DNA of 64,000 bases from Aggregatilineales bacterium (lineage in GTDB: Bacteria; Chloroflexota; Anaerolineae; Aggregatilineales; Phototrophicaceae): the NCBI GenBank assembly GCA_030834905.1, contig JAUQWZ010000046.1, positions 62,001 to 126,000 of the forward strand, given 5' to 3'. A program made the position numbers and the translations under genes. The notes beneath the pieces were generated by a model. It was not told the DNA's origin. It worked only from the letters and a program-made list of their open reading frames with translations, and did not search any database. Positions 1-8,524 of the stretch are shown here, piece by piece. Within the stretch, counting starts at the first letter, position 1. Each line of letters starts with the position of its first letter.

Positions 1-231
1 GCCGCGCTGGGGCAGAACGGCGTGGCGGTGGTCGATAACGGCGATCTCGATTACATTGTCGGGCTGTTTCGCGGTGCCAGCGATGTCGAATACGCCGATC
101 CCAACCGCCTCTACGTCACCAATTTCGATCAATCATCCATCATCGTCCCGCTGGTTCAGGCTCAGCTTCCCTTCGCCCTCGACGTCATCGAACTGAACGC
201 GCTGGACGCGACCCAAGCCGCCGGCGAATGA
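1..231 (+). CDS. C-terminal end of a cut gene, unknown function
   Basis: The reading frame is open from base 1 and stops with TGA at 229-231, so this is the last 76 residues of a gene that begins outside the window. The visible part is a mixed alpha/beta-looking sequence without a motif I recognise and without a membrane segment. GTG at 22 could be read as a start, but the frame is open before it and has no ribosome site there, so a truncated longer gene is more likely. A small GC hairpin follows at 290-308. No function is proposed. Confidence 0.55.
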   Translation, partial: AALGQNGVAVVDNGDLDYIVGLFRGASDVEYADPNRLYVTNFDQSSIIVPLVQAQLPFALDVIELNALDATQAAGE

Positions 232-289
232 ACATCTCTGCACGAAGCCCAATTGGGGACAATCAGGGCGATCATCGCCGTGTCCACCC

Positions 290-308
290 GACCGCGCCGG
301 GCGCGGTC
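290..308 (+). terminator. GC-rich hairpin after the truncated first gene
   Basis: GACCGCGC pairs with GCGCGGTC around a CGG loop. Only two T follow, so it is at best a weak intrinsic terminator. It sits between the stop at 231 and the next start at 386. Confidence 0.35.
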
Positions 309-385
309 TTGCACGCGCCGCCCGCTGGCGCTAGACTCGCGCGGCTTGTGGGGCAGCCCGCAATAACGTAGTTTACGAGGAAAGC

Positions 386-1642
386 ATGTCTGACGAATTT
401 GAAGGTTACGAGCCGCTGCCGGATCATCTGGCGGATACTGGTCCGTCGCATCCGGTGCAGGACACGCTGCCATTCTGGCGGCGCGCCCTCGGCTTCATCA
501 GTCTGATCGGCGCGGCGGCGCTTACGCTGGCAACCGCGCTGCTACTCGCCACGCCCGGCGCGCCGCCCACCGATAATACGCTGTTGGCAGCCACGGCAAC
601 CAACGACAGCAGCCTTCAGCCCACCGAAACCACCGCGGCTGTCGTCGCCGCGCCCACCGATGATCAGATCGGCTCGCCCAGCATCATGCCAACGCTCGAC
701 CCGCTGACGGTGGCGGAACTGCTCAACGCGCCGCTTGCCCAGACGGTGTCAGACACGGGCATTCAGATCGTGCGCGATACCTACAACCCGTTCACGGTCA
801 TCCCCGACCGACCGCGCAGCGACGTCATCCAGTATGAAGTGCTGTCCGGGGACACCATTTTCACGATTGCCGAGCGCTTCGGCTTGAAGCCGGAATCCAT
901 TGCCTGGGCGAATGATCGCAGTATCATCGGCGGGCTGCGTCCGGGAAGAGCCATCAACATCCTGCCGATTGACGGCGCTTATTACACCGTCCCGTCGCAG
1001 GAGACGGTGCAGAGCATCGCCAACTTCTTTGGCGTCGATCCCTTTGCCATCATCGATTCGGAATACAACGACCTCTTCGGCTCGACGCCCGACACCCTGC
1101 TCAGCAGCGGCACGCAGGTCGTCGTACCGGGCGGCGAAGCCGAGCAGATTAGCTGGAACCCGGTGGTCGAAACGCGCGGTGAGGACAGCGGCGCGGGCGC
1201 GGGCAGCCGAGGCGGGCAGATCATCTTCGAGCCAAGCGATCCCGGAAGCTGCGGCTGGACTGACAACCCCGGCGGCAGCGGCGCCTGGACGAACCCGATG
1301 GGCGGCGGCTACACCTGGTCGCGCGGCTTCGCATCCTGGCACACCGGCGTCGATCTGGCTGCGCCCCCAGGAACGCCGGTTCGGGCGGCAAACGGCGGCA
1401 CTGTCATCTTCCAGGGCTGGAATTCATGGGGATACGGCTATGCGGTCGTGCTGGCGCATGGTCCGTTCACTACCCTTTACGGGCATTTAAGCGCCGAATA
1501 TGTCAACTGCGGTCAGTGGGTAGATGCCGGGACGACTATCGCCGCCGTCGGCTCGACCGGGCAGTCGTCGGGTCCCCACCTGCACTTTGAAATTCGCAGC
1601 AGCAATATACCGCAGGACCCAACGTTCACCATCCCATTCTAG
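386..1642 (+). CDS. LysM-containing M23 family metallopeptidase
   Basis: Predicted envelope peptidoglycan endopeptidase of 418 residues. A short cytoplasmic N-terminus is followed by one membrane helix (about 34-54), an Ala/Thr-rich linker, two LysM modules that should bind glycan (about 150-194, opening YEVLSGDTIFTIAERFG, and 197-246), a Gly-rich spacer and a C-terminal M23 (LytM) domain. The zinc ligands of M23 are visible as HTGVD (H319, D323) and HLHFE (H398, H400). The start ATG follows GAGGA with normal spacing. The architecture matches cell-wall remodelling enzymes that are anchored in the membrane and cleave cross-links at division or elongation. A second M23 gene at 24294-25286 lacks LysM modules. 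Confidence 0.9.
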   Translation: MSDEFEGYEPLPDHLADTGPSHPVQDTLPFWRRALGFISLIGAAALTLATALLLATPGAPPTDNTLLAATATNDSSLQPTETTAAVVAAPTDDQIGSPSIMPTLDPLTVAELLNAPLAQTVSDTGIQIVRDTYNPFTVIPDRPRSDVIQYEVLSGDTIFTIAERFGLKPESIAWANDRSIIGGLRPGRAINILPIDGAYYTVPSQETVQSIANFFGVDPFAIIDSEYNDLFGSTPDTLLSSGTQVVVPGGEAEQISWNPVVETRGEDSGAGAGSRGGQIIFEPSDPGSCGWTDNPGGSGAWTNPMGGGYTWSRGFASWHTGVDLAAPPGTPVRAANGGTVIFQGWNSWGYGYAVVLAHGPFTTLYGHLSAEYVNCGQWVDAGTTIAAVGSTGQSSGPHLHFEIRSSNIPQDPTFTIPF

Positions 1643-1669
1643 CGGCGGGTGATAGAGCCACCAGATTGC

Positions 1670-1698
1670 GTAGGGGCGACTCGGCGAGTCGCCCCTAC
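1670..1698 (+). repeat. Perfect 13-bp-stem hairpin of the AGGGGCG repeat family
   Basis: A 13-bp perfect stem starts GTAGGGGCGACTC, with loop GGC, and is followed by CATTTTT. It may terminate the upstream M23 gene. The same GTAGGGGCG opening recurs at 17722, 39070 and 40214, so it is a dispersed repeat rather than a local accident. Confidence 0.7.
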
Positions 1699-1728
1699 AT
1701 TTTTCAAGCCATAGATTGGAGGCTGCGA

Positions 1729-2580
1729 ATGACTGCGTTGACTGGCAAAATCGCGCTGGTGACGGGCGCGAGCCGGGGCATTGGCAAAGGGATTGCCGTC
1801 GCGCTTGGGCAAGCCGGGGCAACCGTCTATGTCACGGGGCGCACGGAAAGCGAAGCGGACGCAGCCGTGCCGCTGCCGGGCACGATTCACGAGACGGCGG
1901 CGCTGGTAACTCAGGCGGGCGGCGTCGGCATCGCCCACCGCTGCGACCACAGCGATGACGAGCAGACGCGGCAGGTGATCGAGCGCATCCATGCCGAACA
2001 CGGACGGCTCGATCTGCTGGTCAACAACGCCTGGGGCGGCTACCAGGCGAAGCAGCGCTCGCAGAAAAGCGGCTTTCACACCCCCTTCTGGAAGAACCCG
2101 TCGACTTTCTGGGACACCATGTTCGCCGTTGGCGTGCGCTCACACTACGTGACCAGCGTCTATGCCGCCCAACTCATGGTGGCGCAGCAAAGCGGGCTGA
2201 TCGTTCACATCTCTGCTCCGGCGGGCGGCGGTTATGCCGAAAATGTCGCTTACGGCGTGAGCAAAGCCGCCGCAGACCGCATGGCGGCGGACATGGCGCA
2301 CGAACTCAGGGAACACCATGTCGCCGTCGTGTCGCTCTGGCCCGGCATCGTCGCCACCGAAATGATGATGGCGCGGCGCAAGGACAAGCATTTAGCCCCA
2401 TTCATGGAGTCGCCGGTCTATGTCGGGTGCGCCGTCGCCAGCCTCGCCGCCGACCCGAACATCATGGACAAAAGCGGCAGCATCCTCGTCACCCGTGCGT
2501 TGGCGGCTGAATACGGCTTCAGCGACATCGAAGGACACACGCCCTCGCCCGAAAAAGGCGTCTGGTATCCACAGGGTTGA
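1729..2580 (+). CDS. SDR family oxidoreductase, DHRS1-like
   Basis: Short-chain dehydrogenase of 283 residues with a Rossmann fold. The NAD(P)-binding TGASRGIG is at 12-19, the NNA motif at N99-N100, and the catalytic Ser162, Tyr175 and Lys179 (YGVSK) are all present at normal spacing. The C-terminal half has the SLWPGIVATE stretch and the overall order of motifs of DHRS1 (dehydrogenase/reductase SDR family member 1). The ATG at 1729 is chosen because GGAGG at 1718-1722 lies six bases before it; the frame stays open upstream only because it runs through the hairpin repeat at 1670-1698. Substrate is unknown; ketone or steroid-like carbonyl reduction would be the family expectation. Confidence 0.87.
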   Translation: MTALTGKIALVTGASRGIGKGIAVALGQAGATVYVTGRTESEADAAVPLPGTIHETAALVTQAGGVGIAHRCDHSDDEQTRQVIERIHAEHGRLDLLVNNAWGGYQAKQRSQKSGFHTPFWKNPSTFWDTMFAVGVRSHYVTSVYAAQLMVAQQSGLIVHISAPAGGGYAENVAYGVSKAAADRMAADMAHELREHHVAVVSLWPGIVATEMMMARRKDKHLAPFMESPVYVGCAVASLAADPNIMDKSGSILVTRALAAEYGFSDIEGHTPSPEKGVWYPQG

Positions 2581-2610
2581 TTCTCTCCGCGTGCTCTGCG
2601 CTCTCAGTGG

Positions 2611-2937
2611 TTAAATCTCCCCTTCCCCCAGCATGGGCAGCGCGTAGATGACCGGCTCCTCGTAGGGATGCGCCTTGCGAATCGCCTCAGTCACCCTTTT
2701 CACCTGCCCCTGGCTGCAAAACGTCTCGATGCGGTATTCATCCACTTCGTTGATCTGCGAGCGCTGCCCCAGCGTCGGGTTGGCGTCCTCGTTCGGCTTG
2801 AAGCGTCCGGTGCCGGGCGAGAAAAAGGCGCAGTGGCTGTAGTTGCCAATCTGCCCCGCGCCCGCCTCAGCCATTGCTTCCAGCACGTCGTGCAGATGGG
2901 TCGCCGGTACGGTGACGATCAGCAGAATTTGTTCCAT
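2611..2937 (-). CDS. NIF3/YqfO C-terminal-like (CutA-fold) protein
   Basis: Small protein of 108 residues. The motif AHPYEEP near residues 89-95 and the pattern of beta-alpha-beta segments match the inserted ferredoxin-like (CutA/PII-like) domain of Nif3/YqfO proteins, which also occurs alone as a stand-alone family. Such proteins form trimers and their ligand is not established. It is convergent with the SDR gene upstream and divergent from the TPR gene at 3057. A stand-alone domain like this lacks the dinuclear metal ligands of full Nif3, so no enzymatic role is claimed. Confidence 0.75.
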   Translation of the reverse strand: MEQILLIVTVPATHLHDVLEAMAEAGAGQIGNYSHCAFFSPGTGRFKPNEDANPTLGQRSQINEVDEYRIETFCSQGQVKRVTEAIRKAHPYEEPVIYALPMLGEGEI

Positions 2938-3056
2938 AATTTTGTCCTCAGCTTCCTTGCGTAAGAATTGTGAAACATGGGTTTATTTCCCATGCGCGGC
3001 GCTCAAAATTCCGCTACACTTAATCATAGTCCACGCACCACACAGGCAAACTTCCA

Positions 3057-4253
3057 ATGCGTATTCATCGCTCACGTTCCCGGCTCTCATTTCGTCGCCA
3101 GCGCCGCCGACCGGGATGTGTGTCGATTCTGCTGCTGCTCGGCATCGTCGCCGGCACAATGGCGCTGACGTGGGCATGGCTGGAGCGCCGTCAGGACAAT
3201 GCCGCGCCAGTCGATGACCTGCTGGCATCGGCACAGAACGCCTTCAATCGCGGCGATCTCGATCTGACCGTGACCTTAACGCGCCAGTACCTATCCGCCA
3301 ACGCGGCGGATGCGGCAGCGGTGCGGCTGCTGGCGCGGGCGCTGGTCTACCGCAGCTACAGCGAGTACAACCGGGCGGTAGATCGTGAATCGGCGCTGCA
3401 TCTCACGACCGAAGCCGTCGCCAGCGCTCCGAATAATCCTGAGCTGCTTGCCGCGCACGCTTTTGTGCTTCAGGCGTCGCAGCAGTCGGCAGCGGCGGCG
3501 GATGCGGCGCGCCGTGTCCTTGAGAATCAGCCCAACCACACGCTGGCACGTTCGGCACTGGCGCTGGCGTATGGCGGCGCGGGCAGCTTCGAGATCGCCC
3601 TCCGCGAGAGCCTTCAGGCGGTTCAAACCGCCACCACCGCCGACGCGCTCGACGCGCTGCGGGCGCTGGCGATCAGCTATGGCGATCTCGGCAACTACGA
3701 CGAGGCGGCGCGAACGGTCGAACGCGCCCTGACCTTCAATCCGCAGCTTATCACACTCTACTTTGAGCGAGCGTTGTATGCGCTCCAGCTTGGCGACGCC
3801 GACGCAGCGACGGTGGCTTATTTTCAGGTGCTGGTCTACGACCCGGATAACGTCAAGGCGCGTCTGCGCCTGTGCGAGCTTTCAAGTATGCTGCGCGAAC
3901 ACGACAGCGCCCTGACCTACTGCCGGGAAGTTACCCAGTACGCCGCCAACTGGTCGGAAGGCTGGTATCAGCTAGGGCGCGAGCACTTCCTACAGGGTGA
4001 TTTTGCCAACGCCCAGCAAAGTCTGCATCGCTGCGCCGCCCTTCAGGTCATGCAGAGCGTGCCGGTTCCCGAACGCCGGTTTGAGTGCTGGTATCTACAG
4101 GGGCAAGCGGCGCAGATCCTCGGTGACTGCGAAGCGCTGATCGCCACTTACAACGAGTTCCGGTCGATGACGGCGGATGAGGAAGTTCAGCAAACCTGGA
4201 TGTACCCGCCCGAAGGACCGCCCGGCTGTTCGGCTGTTCCCTCGGCGCGTTAG
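3057..4253 (+). CDS. Membrane-anchored TPR protein
   Basis: 398 residues. An Arg-rich N-terminus (about 1-20) precedes one membrane helix (about 22-42), then roughly seven TPR-like helix pairs fill residues 55-370, with typical spaced Ala, Gly, Tyr and Pro such as ALAYGGAGSFEIALRES and LAISYGDLGNYDEAARTVE. The positive N-terminus predicts that the TPR part is outside the cytoplasm. TPR arrays are protein-binding scaffolds; nothing in the neighbours tells the partner. A C-terminal pair of cysteines (residues about 349 and 363) could form a disulfide. Confidence 0.8.
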   Translation: MRIHRSRSRLSFRRQRRRPGCVSILLLLGIVAGTMALTWAWLERRQDNAAPVDDLLASAQNAFNRGDLDLTVTLTRQYLSANAADAAAVRLLARALVYRSYSEYNRAVDRESALHLTTEAVASAPNNPELLAAHAFVLQASQQSAAAADAARRVLENQPNHTLARSALALAYGGAGSFEIALRESLQAVQTATTADALDALRALAISYGDLGNYDEAARTVERALTFNPQLITLYFERALYALQLGDADAATVAYFQVLVYDPDNVKARLRLCELSSMLREHDSALTYCREVTQYAANWSEGWYQLGREHFLQGDFANAQQSLHRCAALQVMQSVPVPERRFECWYLQGQAAQILGDCEALIATYNEFRSMTADEEVQQTWMYPPEGPPGCSAVPSAR

Positions 4254-4399
4254 CCGCCAGCCGACCCACCGATTCCTGTTTCCCCGCCCAATCCGGCGTC
4301 TTTTTGCGCCAGAATTCACAACTCTGCAACTTCCTCAAAACTGGTTCGTATAGAGCAGTAGCAATACGACCTTTAATTAACATGCGAATGGACATCAAC

Positions 4400-5446
4400 A
4401 TGAGTACACAGCCCCGCAGTGAACAACGCGGACCGTCGCTTTGGGCAATCCTGCTGATCCTGGTCGGAGTCGTCTGGCTGCTGGCACAGGCGAATATCAT
4501 CTCACGCGAGAGCCTGTCAGTCCTGTTCCGGGTATGGCCCATCCTGCTCATTGGCATTGGACTGGAACTGCTCGTCGGGCGGCAGTCGCGCGCCCTTTCA
4601 ACCATCATCATCCTCGGCACCATCGCTGTCCTCGTCGTGCTGATGGTCGTGGGACCTTCTATCGGCTTGGCAGCCAGCGCTGAGGTCACGACAGCCGAAT
4701 ACAGCGAACCGCTTGGAGATACCGAATCCGCCGAGATCACCATCGGCGCTGGTGTTGGCAATCTCAACGTGCGTCCGCTGACCGACTCAAGCGACCTGTT
4801 CAGCGCCGACATTCGCTATCTTGGCAGCATTCAGTACGATGCTTCTGGAAATAACGGCAGGGCTGTTATCCGGCTCGAAAATGAGACGGACGGCGCGCGT
4901 TTCTTCAACCCGATAGACCTGTTCGGCTGGCTCAACGACGAGAACAGCACTCGCTGGGACATCGGCATCAGCCCAGACGTGCCAGTGAACCTCAACCTCA
5001 GCGCCGGAACCGGCGGTGCCGATCTTGACCTGGGCGACCTGCAACTGACCGGTCTGAGCGTGAACAGCGGCACCGGCGGCGTCACCCTGACCATGCCCGC
5101 CGTCCTCAACGACGCCGAAGCTCGCCCTTATGACGCGGTTGTTTCGCTCGGCACTGGCGGCGCGACGCTCACGCTCGAAGAGGGCATCGCCGTCAATCTG
5201 CGGGTCAACAGCGGCACTGGCGGCGTCACGATTGACGTTCCCGACAGCGCGGCAGTTCGCGTGGACGCCGAAACCGGAACCGGCGGCATCAACACCGCGT
5301 CGTTCCTCACCCGCACCAGCGGCGACGATGATAATTTTGTGGGCGACAGCGGCATCTGGGAATCGGACAGCTACGCCAGCGCGGACACCAACAGCCGCAT
5401 CACGATTGAGTTCGACGGCGGCACCGGCGGCTTGACAGTGCGCTAA
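4400..5446 (+). CDS. LiaF-like membrane protein with toast-rack domain
   Basis: 348 residues from the ATG at 4400; ATG at 4382 or 4388 is possible, and no start has a clear ribosome site. Two or three membrane helices in the first 90 residues (WAILLILVGVVWLLAQ; VWPILLIGIGLELLVG) resemble the LiaI/LiaF membrane unit of envelope-stress proteins. The rest is a soluble beta-rich domain of the toast-rack/DUF4097 type. It opens with SAEITIGAGVGNLNVRPL and then repeats a strand-turn unit with GTGG at least six times. It forms a tandem with the next gene, a soluble homologue. A role in envelope stress sensing is known for LiaF in Firmicutes and is only inferred here. Confidence 0.75.
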   Translation: MSTQPRSEQRGPSLWAILLILVGVVWLLAQANIISRESLSVLFRVWPILLIGIGLELLVGRQSRALSTIIILGTIAVLVVLMVVGPSIGLAASAEVTTAEYSEPLGDTESAEITIGAGVGNLNVRPLTDSSDLFSADIRYLGSIQYDASGNNGRAVIRLENETDGARFFNPIDLFGWLNDENSTRWDIGISPDVPVNLNLSAGTGGADLDLGDLQLTGLSVNSGTGGVTLTMPAVLNDAEARPYDAVVSLGTGGATLTLEEGIAVNLRVNSGTGGVTIDVPDSAAVRVDAETGTGGINTASFLTRTSGDDDNFVGDSGIWESDSYASADTNSRITIEFDGGTGGLTVR

Positions 5447-5512
5447 TGGCGGGGCGAGGGTTAACTCGCCCTGATAATGAACAATTCGGCTTAATCCGAC
5501 GAATCAAGAAGT

Positions 5513-5530
5513 GGACACTCGGAAGTGTCC
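5513..5530 (+). repeat. Small hairpin in the leader of the second toast-rack gene
   Basis: GGACACT and AGTGTCC form a 7-bp stem with loop CGGA just 20 bases before the start at 5551. The arm resembles the GGACACGAC repeat family found elsewhere in the window. It could affect translation of the next gene or be a degenerate repeat. Confidence 0.5.
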
Positions 5531-5550
5531 GTCAATCTAAGGGGTAAACA

Positions 5551-6447
5551 ATGGACGAGAATAAAGAAAAACGCTATGTCACCGAATGGTCGTTCTCCTT
5601 TGACAAGCTGAACGAGCAGATCTCCGAATTCGCTAAATCGGTTGGCGTGAAGGGCGAGGAAGAGGTCAAGTCCGAGCATTATGAAACGCCGGTGGAGAAC
5701 GCCACCTCCGCGCGGGTGCGCCTCGATCTCTCGGTCGGCAAGACGACCATTCGCCCGCTGACCGACTCGGCAAACCTGCTGGAAGCCGATTTGACTTACA
5801 TCGGCGATATCAATTTCAGCGTCAGCGGCGATACCGAAAAGGTCGTCAATCTAAGCCAGGTTTCTGCACCGGGTGCCTGGTTTCGCGGGTTCTTCGGCTG
5901 GATTGGCAGCGGGCAGAAGCTGAACTGGGATGTTGGCTTGACGACACGCCTGCCGCTTGATCTCGAAATCCACAACGGCGTCGGTCAGTGCCGCTTTGAT
6001 CTGGGTTCGCTTCAGGTGAGAACGCTGCGTGTCGCCGGCGGCGCAGGCGAAATCACAGCGGCGCTGCCAGCAGGCACTTACGCGGCGACAGTTGAAAGCG
6101 GTGTCGGGCAGACCAATATCAGCGTTCCCCCCGGCGCGACTGTTGACCTGCGCATTGGCGCGGGGACGGGTGAAATCAACCTCGATATCGCCGAGGGCGC
6201 GGACGTGACGGCAGCCATCAAGGGCGGCGTCGGCGCGGTCAACGTTCGCCTGCCGCAAACTGCGGGCGCGCGCGTGGAATACACCGCCGGAATTGGCGGC
6301 GCGCACGTCGCTCCGTGGCTGACCCGCATTAAGGGCGGCGACGGCTGGAATCAGAGTGGTGTCTGGCAGTCGCCAGATTACGACACCGCCGAGCAGAAGG
6401 TCTATATCCGCTTTGAAGGCGGCGTCGGCGGTCTGAACGTCCGCTAG
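5551..6447 (+). CDS. Soluble toast-rack domain protein, paralogue of the upstream gene
   Basis: 298 residues without any membrane helix or signal peptide, so apparently cytoplasmic. After a charged N-terminus (1-50) the sequence aligns with the upstream LiaF-like protein: both have a (T)IRPLTDS/NVRPLTDS segment, a tryptophan-rich centre, and a terminal GGxGGLxVR. The body repeats a beta-turn unit with GVG, GAG or GTG about every 20 residues (for example NGVGQCRFDLG, GGAGEITAALP, AGTGEINLDIA). The start follows AAGGGG with good spacing. The pair looks like a duplication in which one copy lost the membrane part. Function is not known. Confidence 0.75.
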   Translation: MDENKEKRYVTEWSFSFDKLNEQISEFAKSVGVKGEEEVKSEHYETPVENATSARVRLDLSVGKTTIRPLTDSANLLEADLTYIGDINFSVSGDTEKVVNLSQVSAPGAWFRGFFGWIGSGQKLNWDVGLTTRLPLDLEIHNGVGQCRFDLGSLQVRTLRVAGGAGEITAALPAGTYAATVESGVGQTNISVPPGATVDLRIGAGTGEINLDIAEGADVTAAIKGGVGAVNVRLPQTAGARVEYTAGIGGAHVAPWLTRIKGGDGWNQSGVWQSPDYDTAEQKVYIRFEGGVGGLNVR

Positions 6448-6466
6448 AGGCAGAGAATTCATCATT

Positions 6467-6493
6467 GGGGCGCGCGCCTGTATAGCGCGCCCC
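6467..6493 (+). terminator. Hairpin between convergent toast-rack and ClC genes
   Basis: GGGGCGCGC pairs with GCGCGCCCC around a 9-nt loop. It lies between the stop at 6447 (+) and the stop at 6509 (-), so it could end transcription from both sides, although it has no T-tract. It belongs to the loose family of GGGGCG-armed repeats. Confidence 0.5.
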
Positions 6494-6508
6494 TAGCATT
6501 TAGCCTAG

Positions 6509-8524
6509 TCACTCTACTTCCCCACCATACCCCAGCAGATCGGCAATCTCGCCTTCGACTTCTGGCGAGGCAACCACCGTCACCGTATCTCCGGCTCTCA
6601 GCGTCGTATCGCCGCGCGGAACCAGTAAGCGACCGTTTCGCCGGATCGACGCCACGACACTTTCGGGGGGCCACTCCACGTCGCGGATCGTCTGATTGAC
6701 CGCAGGTGAGCGCTCCGAAACGTGGAACTCGACCACATGCGCGCCGGTGAGCGTGTGCAGGCGCATCTGCTCGGCGACGTGCTGCACTTCCGCTTTCCGC
6801 GCAATCGCCGTGTTGTACGCCCGCATGATGTCCGGGCGGCTCAACATGCCGATGGGAAAGCGCGTGCCCGGCTTCAACACCGGCATCCGTCCGATATCGC
6901 GCGCGCCCATCTGCCGCACGATCCGCCATACGGGTTCGTCAGGTAATGCCGTGATCACGTCGCGCGTGGCAATATCACCCACGGTCAGCGTTTCGCCCTC
7001 GCCACTCTCGTAGGCTTTCTGGAGATCACTCAGGGTCGCAATGCCGATCAGTTCCCGGTGATCGTTGACGACAGCGGCGGCGCGAATACGCTGGTCGCGC
7101 AGGTAGTCGCGCAGTTCAACCAGCGTCGCCGTCTCGTGGATAGTCGGCGCGGGGCTGACCATCGCCTCACGAACGTGCACGCTCTGCATCACGTCCACAT
7201 CGCGCCCATGCTGTAGGTGAATACCCTGGTCTGCCAGCTCGCGCAGTTCCACGCCCAAAGGCTCAAATCGCTCCGTCAGGAAGACGCAGACGACCGTCGT
7301 CAGCATGATCGGCACGATCAGGTGGTAATCGTTGGTCAGTTCAAAGACCAGCACAATCGACGTAATCGGAGCGCGCACAATCGACGCCAGCATCGCCGCC
7401 ATCCCGGCAATGGCGTAAGCGCCCACATCGCCCACCACGCTGGCGGGCGCGATCCGCGCCACCGCAACCCCAAACGCGCCGCCCACCATCGTGCCGATAT
7501 ACAGCGCCGGTCCGAACATCCCGCCGACGAACCCACCGCCCAGACAGAACGTGGTTGCCAGAACTTTGACCAGCCCCAACGCCAGCAGCAGTCCCAGCGC
7601 ATAGGGCGCGCCGTTCAGCACTTCGATCATCGCTTCACGTCCGGTGCCGAGAAGCTGCGGCAGGAAAATCCCGATGATGCCCATGAAAACACCCGCCAGC
7701 GCCGCCTTCAATGGACGGGACAGACGGACGCGCTGCCACAGATGTTCCTGCCAGAATACAGACCGGATAAACAGCACGCCGACCGGCGCGAGCAGCAAGC
7801 CCAGCAGCACATAAAACGGCACTTCCAGAGGACCGCCCATGTTGTAATCAAGCGCGCCAAACTCCGGTCCGCCGCCCAGCACAGCCTGGGTGAACACCGA
7901 CGACACCACCGCCGAAAGCACGACCACGCCAAACGACGAGACGGTGAAATCGCCGGTGAGGATGATTTCGAGCGCGAAGAACACGCCCGCAATCGGCGCG
8001 CGAAAAACTGCCGCAATCGCGCTGGCGCTGCCCGCCGCCACCAGCAGGCGCACGCGGTCTTCCGACAACCGCAGACGCTGCCCGAACATCGAGCCGAGAT
8101 TCGCGCCAATCTGCACGCTTGGCGCTTCCACGCCCAGCGACGCGCCGACGCCGAGCGACAGCATCGCCGCCAGCGTCTTCAGCGGCATCCGCCAGTAGCG
8201 CAGCCGCCCGCCTGCCAGCGCGACGGCTGCGATCACGCCGGGCATTCCCTTGTAGCGTTCCTGACCGATGAAGCGATTCATCCCCCAGCCGACGACCAGA
8301 CCGCCCACGGCTGTGACCACCACGATACCCGCCGCGCCCACAACCGGACCCAGCACGTCGGCTGCGATCACCTTCTGAAAAAAATGCTGTGCCAGTTCGG
8401 TGCCGCGACGGAAGAACCAGACGCCGATGCCGCTGGTCAGCCCAACCAGAACCGCAATCATCAGCAGCATCGTGCTCTCCGACGGCTGAAGCGCGCGCAG
8501 GCGTCTTAGCAATGCTCGTTGCAA
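6509..8524 (-). CDS. ClC-type chloride channel/transporter with CBS pair and TrkA-C domain
   Basis: 671 residues. The ClC membrane domain covers about 18-430 with ten or more helices. The central anion-binding motifs are present in altered form: GVEAP near residue 134 stands where most family members have G(K/R)EGP, so the gating Glu is kept but its neighbours differ, and GGGFVGGMFGPALYIG is the second signature. Two CBS domains follow (about 440-565; usually bind adenine nucleotides), then a TrkA-C (RCK-C) domain (about 590-668), which usually binds a small regulatory ligand. It should move chloride or exchange Cl-/H+ at the inner membrane with cytoplasmic regulation. It is monocistronic and divergent from rho. 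Confidence 0.9.
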   Translation of the reverse strand: MQRALLRRLRALQPSESTMLLMIAVLVGLTSGIGVWFFRRGTELAQHFFQKVIAADVLGPVVGAAGIVVVTAVGGLVVGWGMNRFIGQERYKGMPGVIAAVALAGGRLRYWRMPLKTLAAMLSLGVGASLGVEAPSVQIGANLGSMFGQRLRLSEDRVRLLVAAGSASAIAAVFRAPIAGVFFALEIILTGDFTVSSFGVVVLSAVVSSVFTQAVLGGGPEFGALDYNMGGPLEVPFYVLLGLLLAPVGVLFIRSVFWQEHLWQRVRLSRPLKAALAGVFMGIIGIFLPQLLGTGREAMIEVLNGAPYALGLLLALGLVKVLATTFCLGGGFVGGMFGPALYIGTMVGGAFGVAVARIAPASVVGDVGAYAIAGMAAMLASIVRAPITSIVLVFELTNDYHLIVPIMLTTVVCVFLTERFEPLGVELRELADQGIHLQHGRDVDVMQSVHVREAMVSPAPTIHETATLVELRDYLRDQRIRAAAVVNDHRELIGIATLSDLQKAYESGEGETLTVGDIATRDVITALPDEPVWRIVRQMGARDIGRMPVLKPGTRFPIGMLSRPDIMRAYNTAIARKAEVQHVAEQMRLHTLTGAHVVEFHVSERSPAVNQTIRDVEWPPESVVASIRRNGRLLVPRGDTTLRAGDTVTVVASPEVEGEIADLLGYGGEVE

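Noticed and set aside
7217..8509. 430-codon open frame on the plus strand
   Set aside because: Antisense to the ClC gene; its His/Arg/Gln-rich composition is typical of shadow frames.
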